From contig CALAZX010000282.1 in the NCBI GenBank assembly GCA_937926555.1, positions 1 through 8,754 of the forward strand: 8,754 nt of DNA, given 5' to 3'. Position numbers and translations under genes: made by a program. Positions 1 through 3,907 of this stretch are shown here, piece after piece. This stretch comes from an uncultured Negativicutes bacterium. Lineage in GTDB: Bacteria > Bacillota > Negativicutes > Acidaminococcales > Acidaminococcaceae. Each line of letters starts with the position of its first letter. The stretch's first letter is position 1. The notes beneath the pieces are model-generated. The model saw only the letters and a list, made by a program, of their open reading frames with translations, ran no database searches and had not been told where the DNA came from.

Positions 1-1205
1 TAGAACTTCAGGTAGAAGGTCTCCGGCACGTTCCACAGCACCGGATGGTCCGGCGCCTGCTGCCGCACCTCGATCTGGCGCAGAGTCACATGGGCGTCCT
101 TCGCCGCGTCTTTCAGCATCTTCACGAACAGGTCCTCCCGCATGAAATGGCTGCAGGAGCAGGTGGCCAGGTAGCCGCCGCGGGGCAGCAGCTTCATGGC
201 TTTCCGGTTGATCTCCCGGTAGCCGTTGGTGGCGTTGCCCACGGTCTTCCTGGATTTAGTGAAGGCTGGGGGATCCAGGATGATGAAGTCGTAATCCCGG
301 TTCTTCTCCTCGGTGAGACGGTCCAGCAGCTGGAACACGTCGGACTGGACCACTTCCATCACGTCGGCCACGCCGTTCTTCCCGGCGTTGTGACGGGCCA
401 TGGACACGGCCTCGCCACTGACATCCACCGCGGGGACCTTGTTCGCCCCGCCTTTCGCCGCGTTCAGCGCGAAGGAGCCGGTGTGGGTGAAGCAGTCCAG
501 CACGGTCTTGCCTGCCGCCAGCCGGGCCACGGACTGCCTGTTGTATTTCTGGTCCAGGAAGAATCCTGTCTTCTGGCCGTTCTCCACATCCACCTCATAG
601 CGGATGCCGTTCTCCACGATTTCGGTGAGCACGCTGCCGCCGGCTTCCACGCCGTCAGCCTCGTACCAGCCTTTGTACTGCTCCATGCCCTCCAGCTCGC
701 GGATCTTCACGTCGTTCCGCTCGTAGAGGCCGCGGATGTCCTCCCCTTCCTCCCGGAGGATCTTCACCAGCAGGGGGAAGATGATGTCTTTCCGCTTCTC
801 GATACCCAGGGACAGTGTCTGGGCCACCAGCAGGTCGTTGTACCGGTCCACCGTCAGGCCGGGGAACTGGTCCGCCTCGCCGAAGATCAGCCGGCAGCAG
901 TTGAAGTCCCCGCCAGGCATCACCGTGCGCCGGTATTCCACGGCGTAGCGCAGCCGCCGCTCCCAGAATGCCTCGTCGAAAGTGTCGTTGGCGTTGTCGG
1001 AGATGAGCCGCACCCGGATCTTGGAGTTGTCGTTGACAAATCCGGTGCCCACGTACTTGCCCTTCTGGGACCTCACGTCCACCAGATCGCCGTTCTCATA
1101 GTCCCCCTCGATGCGGGTGACCTCCTCGCCGAACACCCAGGGATGTCCGTCCCTGGCGCTTTTCTCCGCTTTTTTCGTGATATAGAATACTGGGTAATCT
1201 CTCAT
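1..1205 (-). CDS. rlmI: RlmI-family class I SAM-dependent 23S rRNA cytosine-C5 methyltransferase (C-terminus cut by window edge)
   Basis: My translation gives 401 codons from an ATG at 1205, then the bases TA at the edge, so either a stop or a final Tyr with a few more residues lies outside. The family (COG1092; E. coli RlmI is about 396 aa) methylates a cytosine of 23S rRNA with S-adenosylmethionine in the cytoplasm. An N-terminal PUA-like RNA-binding domain spans about residues 4-75 (contains HPWVFGEE). The Rossmann methyltransferase domain follows: SAM motif I is VLDCFTHTGSFALNAA (235-250), motif IV is DFIILDPPAF (306-315), and the Cys-containing TCSCSHF motif is at 348-354. The start is supported by AGGAAGGA at 1214-1221, eight bases upstream. 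It is divergent from sfsA. The family assignment is firm; the exact target base (m5C1962 in E. coli) is inferred by homology. Confidence 0.93.
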   Translation of the reverse strand, partial: MRDYPVFYITKKAEKSARDGHPWVFGEEVTRIEGDYENGDLVDVRSQKGKYVGTGFVNDNSKIRVRLISDNANDTFDEAFWERRLRYAVEYRRTVMPGGDFNCCRLIFGEADQFPGLTVDRYNDLLVAQTLSLGIEKRKDIIFPLLVKILREEGEDIRGLYERNDVKIRELEGMEQYKGWYEADGVEAGGSVLTEIVENGIRYEVDVENGQKTGFFLDQKYNRQSVARLAAGKTVLDCFTHTGSFALNAAKGGANKVPAVDVSGEAVSMARHNAGKNGVADVMEVVQSDVFQLLDRLTEEKNRDYDFIILDPPAFTKSRKTVGNATNGYREINRKAMKLLPRGGYLATCSCSHFMREDLFVKMLKDAAKDAHVTLRQIEVRQQAPDHPVLWNVPETFYLKF

Positions 1206-1213
1206 GCTTGCAA

Positions 1214-1221
1214 TCCTTCCT
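1214..1221 (-). promoter_or_regulatory. Ribosome binding site of rlmI
   Basis: On the minus strand this reads AGGAAGGA and ends eight bases before the ATG at 1205. It fixes that ATG as the start and excludes the overlapping minus-strand frame that begins farther upstream. Confidence 0.8.
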
Positions 1222-1253
1222 CGTCTTTACTCCATGTGCCCCGCCCCGGTCCC

Positions 1254-1296
1254 GGACAGCTCCCATCCCGCTTTTCCGCGGGATTTCCGCCTGTCC
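1254..1296 (-). other. Two-part hairpin in the rlmI leader
   Basis: An outer 6-bp stem (GGACAG at 1254-1259 with CTGTCC at 1291-1296) encloses a perfect 7-bp stem (ATCCCGC at 1265-1271 with GCGGGAT at 1278-1284) closed by a six-base loop. The stems are visible on both strands. No T-run follows on either side, so it is not a standard Rho-independent terminator. If rlmI is transcribed from the promoter at 1435-1463, this would be part of its 5' untranslated RNA. Confidence 0.5.
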
Positions 1297-1317
1297 CCGG
1301 CGTCTTTTCCCCTGTTC

Positions 1318-1363
1318 CGGCAAGTTCACAAGAGATTCATAAATATCCGTGAACCGCTTGCCG
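1318..1363 (-). other. Long bulged hairpin in the rlmI-sfsA intergenic region
   Basis: CGGCAA (1318-1323) followed directly by GTTCAC (1324-1329) pairs with GTGAAC (1349-1354) and TTGCCG (1358-1363), leaving a three-base bulge (1355-1357). That makes 12 paired bases around a 19-base AT-richer loop. A smaller hairpin, GCGG-TTTT-CCGC, lies just beyond at about 1366-1377. With the hairpin at 1254-1296 this suggests a folded RNA or a palindromic intergenic repeat. I recognise no known riboswitch or ncRNA consensus in it. Confidence 0.5.
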
Positions 1364-1428
1364 CCGCGGTTTTCCGCAGGAACCCCCGGCCAGCCGCGGC
1401 CGGCCGTATTTCCCGGGGGGAAAAAGTA

Positions 1429-1442
1429 TGATAAAATATAAT
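1429..1442 (+). promoter_or_regulatory. Possible -10 elements toward sfsA in an AT-rich island
   Basis: The AT-rich island at about 1421-1500 contains an extended -10 (TGATAAAAT, 1429-1437) and an overlapping perfect TATAAT (1437-1442). No convincing -35 lies upstream because that stretch is a run of G and C. An alternative is TTGTTC (1442-1447), a 16-base spacer and TATTCT (1464-1469). Promoter function is inferred from the island and the divergent gene layout. Confidence 0.3.
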
Positions 1443-1463
1443 TGTTCCATGGCACATACTCAA
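1435..1463 (-). promoter_or_regulatory. Predicted sigma-70-type promoter toward rlmI
   Basis: Read on the minus strand, TTGAGT (-35, at 1458-1463) is separated by exactly 17 bases from TATATT (-10, at 1435-1440). Transcription would start near 1428 and give a leader of about 220 nt before the rlmI ATG. A second minus-strand candidate is the extended -10 TGGTATACT at 1472-1480, which lacks a good -35. Confidence 0.45.
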
Positions 1464-1481
1464 TATTCTTTAGTATACCAT
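1449..1481. promoter_or_regulatory. Inverted repeat overlapping the divergent promoter region
   Basis: ATGG (1449-1452) and ATACT (1456-1460) pair with AGTAT (1472-1476) and CCAT (1478-1481). The imperfect dyad overlaps the -35 of the predicted rlmI promoter and the alternative -10 of sfsA. It could be an operator, but no specific regulator can be named. Confidence 0.25.
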
Positions 1482-1535
1482 AGAATTATTTTTTTATCTT
1501 CCGGCAGAGAGGATATCTGCCACCATAAAATACGC

Positions 1536-1542
1536 AAAGGTG
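1536..1542 (+). promoter_or_regulatory. Ribosome binding site that decides the sfsA start
   Basis: AAAGGTG lies five bases before the ATG at 1548. The open frame extends upstream to 1428, but those extra 40 codons run through the AT-rich promoter island and do not resemble SfsA. Confidence 0.7.
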
Positions 1543-1547
1543 ATGTT

Positions 1548-2240
1548 ATGAGATACGATCCGATTCACGCCGGGATTTTCCGTTCCCGGCCCAACCGCTT
1601 TATCGCCCATGTGGAGATAGACGGGAAGGAGGAAGTGGTCCACGTGAAAAACACGGGACGCTGCAAGGAGCTTCTGGTTCCCGGCGCCACCGTCTACTGC
1701 GAGCGCAGCGGCAATCCCAACCGCAAGACCGCCTATGACCTGGTGGCCGTGGAGAAGGAGACCCCGAAAGGCAGGCTCCTGATCAACATGGACTCCCAGG
1801 CCCCCAACGCGGCCGCCGGCGAATGGCTGGAAAGCGGCGGGCTTTACCCCGACGTGACCACCGTCAAAGCCGAGCAGACCTTCGGCAGCTCCCGCTTCGA
1901 CTTCTATGTGGAGCGGCCCGGTGAGCAGTTCTTCCTGGAAGTGAAAGGCGTGACCCTGGAGAAGGACGGCGTGGTGCTGTTCCCCGACGCTCCCACCGAG
2001 CGCGGCGTGAAACATATCCGTGAACTGATCCGCTGCCGCCGCACCGGTTACGGCGCCTACCTGCTCTTCGTAGTGCAGATGGCGGAGGCGGAGTATTTCA
2101 CCCCCAACCGGGAGACCCACGAGGAGTTCGCGGACGTCCTGGCGGAAGCGCAGCGCTGCGGCGTGAAGATTCTCGCCTACACCTGCGATGTGACGCCGGA
2201 CGGGATGAGGATCGCGAAACCCATCCCCGTCAGGATCTGA
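1548..2240 (+). CDS. sfsA: SfsA family protein (sugar fermentation stimulation protein homologue)
   Basis: The product is 230 aa, close to the E. coli protein (234 aa), and appears complete. The N-terminal OB-like part has the family signatures RPNRFIAHV (residues 14-22) and VHVKNTGRCKELLVPG (31-46). The C-terminal part has RFDFYV (116-121), then FFLEVKGVTL (128-137), and FPDAPTERGVKHIREL (145-160). The D...E-V-K arrangement matches the PD-(D/E)XK nuclease-like fold assigned to this family. E. coli SfsA was described as a DNA-binding regulator of sugar metabolism; the true biochemical role is unsettled, so I call only the family. It is divergent from rlmI, with its own Shine-Dalgarno, and lies 108 bases upstream of lemA on the same strand. 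A small hairpin (GGCAGA 1503-1508 with TCTGCC 1516-1521) sits in its leader. Confidence 0.92.
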   Translation: MRYDPIHAGIFRSRPNRFIAHVEIDGKEEVVHVKNTGRCKELLVPGATVYCERSGNPNRKTAYDLVAVEKETPKGRLLINMDSQAPNAAAGEWLESGGLYPDVTTVKAEQTFGSSRFDFYVERPGEQFFLEVKGVTLEKDGVVLFPDAPTERGVKHIRELIRCRRTGYGAYLLFVVQMAEAEYFTPNRETHEEFADVLAEAQRCGVKILAYTCDVTPDGMRIAKPIPVRI

Positions 2241-2250
2241 CACAGTGAAA

Positions 2251-2321
2251 GGCCGGAAGGCCGCGCGGAATGTCCGCCACGCCTCCGGAAGAATATGAGC
2301 AACACCCGCCGGTCCTCCGGC
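2251..2321 (+). other. Hairpins between sfsA and lemA
   Basis: CCGG (2253-2256) and AGGC (2258-2261) pair with GCCT (2281-2284) and CCGG (2285-2288), enclosing an inner stem GCGGA-ATG-TCCGC (2265-2277). A separate hairpin, GCCGG-TCCT-CCGGC, follows at 2308-2321. Neither is followed by a T-run, so intrinsic termination is doubtful; they may stabilise the sfsA 3' end or modulate read-through into lemA. No clear promoter for lemA is seen in this gap. Confidence 0.35.
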
Positions 2322-2332
2322 AATCCATTATG

Positions 2333-2340
2333 AAAAGGAG
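2333..2340 (+). promoter_or_regulatory. Ribosome binding site of lemA
   Basis: AAAAGGAG ends eight bases before the ATG at 2349, a near-ideal Shine-Dalgarno site and spacing. Confidence 0.8.
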
Positions 2341-2348
2341 ATACCACC

Positions 2349-2903
2349 ATGAAAAAAGCACTTCTGTTTATCGTCGCAATCGTCGTAATCATCGGCGGCA
2401 TGCTGTTCAGCACCTATAACAGCCTGGCTGTCATGGACGAATCCGTCAACAGCCACTGGGCCCAGATCGACAACCAGCTCCAGCGCCGGAACGACCTGAT
2501 TCCCAACCTGGTGAACACCGTGAAAGGTTACGCCTCCCACGAGCAGGCGGCCATCAAGGCTGTCACCGAGGCCCGCGCCAAGATGGCCGGCGCCAAGACC
2601 ATCCCCGAGAAGAACGCCGCCAACAGCGAGCTGACTTCCGCCCTGAGCCGTCTGATGGTTGTGGTGGAGAACTATCCCAACCTGAAAGCGGACGCCAACT
2701 TCCGCGCCCTGCAGGACGAGCTGACCGGCACGGAGAACCGTATCGCCGTGGCTCGCCGCGACTACAACCAGCAGGTGCAGATGTTCAACTCCAAGATCCG
2801 CACCCTGCCCACCTCCCTCTTCGCAGGCATGCTGGGCTACCACAGCCATGAGTACTTCAAAGTGGAGGAAAGCGCCAAAGCTGTTCCCAAAGTTCAGTTT
2901 TAA
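2349..2903 (+). CDS. lemA: LemA family membrane protein
   Basis: The product is 184 aa, the usual length for LemA proteins, and looks complete. A single N-terminal membrane segment spans about residues 4-21 with Lys at 2-3, so the rest is expected outside the inner membrane. The helical LemA domain is easily recognised: YNSLAVMDESVNSHW (23-37), QLQRRNDLIPNLVNTVKGYA (43-62), ENYPNLKA (107-114) and GTENRIAVARRDYN (127-140). The biochemical function of LemA is not established; the name comes from a Listeria antigen epitope, not from the Pseudomonas lemA kinase. The gene is followed after 11 bases by a TPM-domain gene, a common pairing, and the two are probably co-transcribed and act together at the envelope. 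The family call is firm. Confidence 0.95.
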   Translation: MKKALLFIVAIVVIIGGMLFSTYNSLAVMDESVNSHWAQIDNQLQRRNDLIPNLVNTVKGYASHEQAAIKAVTEARAKMAGAKTIPEKNAANSELTSALSRLMVVVENYPNLKADANFRALQDELTGTENRIAVARRDYNQQVQMFNSKIRTLPTSLFAGMLGYHSHEYFKVEESAKAVPKVQF

Positions 2904-2910
2904 GGGAGTG
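2904..2910 (+). promoter_or_regulatory. Ribosome binding site of the TPM-domain gene
   Basis: GGGAGTG begins immediately after the lemA stop codon and lies four bases before the ATG at 2915. The tight spacing supports an operon. Confidence 0.7.
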
Positions 2911-2914
2911 AGCC

Positions 2915-3691
2915 ATGTATAGAGAAATGACCCGCCGGCTCCGGGAGCTCTTCCTGGCGGCCACGGTCCTCGTGCTGTGCTGCATCGGCGCCACGGCCAT
3001 GGCGGAGATGAAGACCCCCGCCCCTCCCGCATCCGGGAGCTACGTGGTGGACCAGGTGGGCGTCCTCAGCCAGGACCAGCGGCAGCAGATCGACAGCCTG
3101 CTCCGGGAGCTGGACCAGAAGACCGGCGCCCAGCTGGCGGTGGCGGTAGTGAACTCCCTGGACGGCTATCCGGTGGAGGATTACGCCCTGGCCACCCTGC
3201 GCCAGTGGGGACTGGGAGACAAAAAGAAGAACAATGGGATGCTGCTCCTGGTGGCGCCCCGTGAGAAGAAAGCCCGCATCGAGGTGGGCTACGGGCTGGA
3301 GGGCGTCATGAACGACGCCAAGGCCGGCGCGCTTCTGGACCAGTACGCCCTCCCCTTTTTCCGGCAGGACCGGTACGGGGACGGTATCCAGGCCACCATC
3401 TACAAGATGGCCCAGATCACCGCGGGCGAGTACAACGTGAAGCTCACCGGAGTCTCCAGCGCTCCCGCCAGACCCAGGAAACAGGGAATCTCCATGTCCG
3501 AGATCATCCTGCTGCTGATCATCCTCTATGTCTTCTTCGGCGTCGGAGGAGGTAAAGGCGGCGGAGGCGGCTGGTATTTCGGCGGCTTCGGCGGTGGATT
3601 CGGCGGAGGCGGTTTTGGTGGAGGCGGCTTCGGCGGCGGTGGATTCGGTGGCGGATCCGGCGGTGGCGGCGGCTCCAGCAGAGGCTGGTAG
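2915..3691 (+). CDS. TPM domain-containing (YgcG-like) secreted or membrane protein with Gly-rich C-terminus
   Basis: The product is 258 aa. A signal peptide fits residues 1-30: basic start, hydrophobic core about 12-26 and an A-M-A cleavage site at 28-30. The TPM domain (PF04536 type) spans about 43-170, with VVDQVGVLS (44-52), GYPVEDYA (84-91), LRQWGLGDKKKNNGMLLLVA (95-114) and RIEVGYGLEGVMNDAKAG (121-138). A membrane helix follows (about 194-210), then a tail of GGGF-type glycine repeats (about 211-250) ending in SSRGW. The TPM-helix-Gly tail layout is standard for YgcG-like proteins. Plant and cyanobacterial TPM proteins are linked to photosystem II repair and some have phosphatase activity; the role in heterotrophs is unknown. 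It follows lemA by 11 bases, a conserved association. The Gly tail is low-complexity DNA and may vary in length. Confidence 0.9.
   Translation: MYREMTRRLRELFLAATVLVLCCIGATAMAEMKTPAPPASGSYVVDQVGVLSQDQRQQIDSLLRELDQKTGAQLAVAVVNSLDGYPVEDYALATLRQWGLGDKKKNNGMLLLVAPREKKARIEVGYGLEGVMNDAKAGALLDQYALPFFRQDRYGDGIQATIYKMAQITAGEYNVKLTGVSSAPARPRKQGISMSEIILLLIILYVFFGVGGGKGGGGGWYFGGFGGGFGGGGFGGGGFGGGGFGGGSGGGGGSSRGW
3541..3687 (+). repeat. Low-complexity GGC/GGA/TTC repeat coding the Gly-rich tail
   Basis: Imperfect tandem copies of a roughly 15-base unit encode GGGGF. The block is in frame and typical of YgcG-like proteins, but is prone to slippage and to assembly error. Confidence 0.75.
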
Positions 3692-3751
3692 TCCTCCCGC
3701 GACTCTCCCCAAAAAGCGCCTGCGGAAACAGGACGACCCTTACAGAAACAG

Positions 3752-3794
3752 AAAATCCTTCGGAACATCATCGCGATGTCCCGAAGGATTTTTT
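3752..3794 (+). terminator. Rho-independent terminator, probably bidirectional
   Basis: A perfect 12-bp stem (3752-3763 with 3781-3792, core ATCCTTCGG/CCGAAGGAT) encloses a second stem, ACATC-ATCGC-GATGT (3765-3779), with single-base mismatches between them. It is followed by Ts to 3794 on the plus strand, giving a run of six from 3789. It lies 60 bases after the TPM gene. On the minus strand it ends in TTTTCTGTTT, so it can also stop transcription of the convergent adhesin gene. Confidence 0.85.
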
Positions 3795-3907
3795 ATGTCC
3801 GGATCAGAAGGGAACCGACCTCCACAAGTGCAGAGGCTTCCCCTCTCCGTCCTGATTCTGCCGATACCGCATCCGGCACCGGCTTGCTTCCATCGTGCGT
3901 CAGGCTG

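Noticed and set aside
45..1352. A 435-codon plus-strand open frame opposite rlmI
   Set aside because: The minus strand encodes an unmistakable RlmI-family methyltransferase. The plus frame is a His/Val-rich antisense artefact of GC-rich codon use.
1096..1455. Minus-strand 119-codon frame spanning the intergenic hairpins
   Set aside because: It overlaps the start of rlmI in another frame, has no ribosome site, runs through the predicted promoter and consists of Gly/Arg-rich sequence.
1494..2243. Minus-strand 249-codon frame opposite sfsA
   Set aside because: It is antisense to a well-recognised SfsA coding sequence that has its own ribosome site.
2308..2321. Hairpin before lemA as a Rho-independent terminator of sfsA
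   Set aside because: The stem is only five bases and no T-run follows, so intrinsic termination is not supported.
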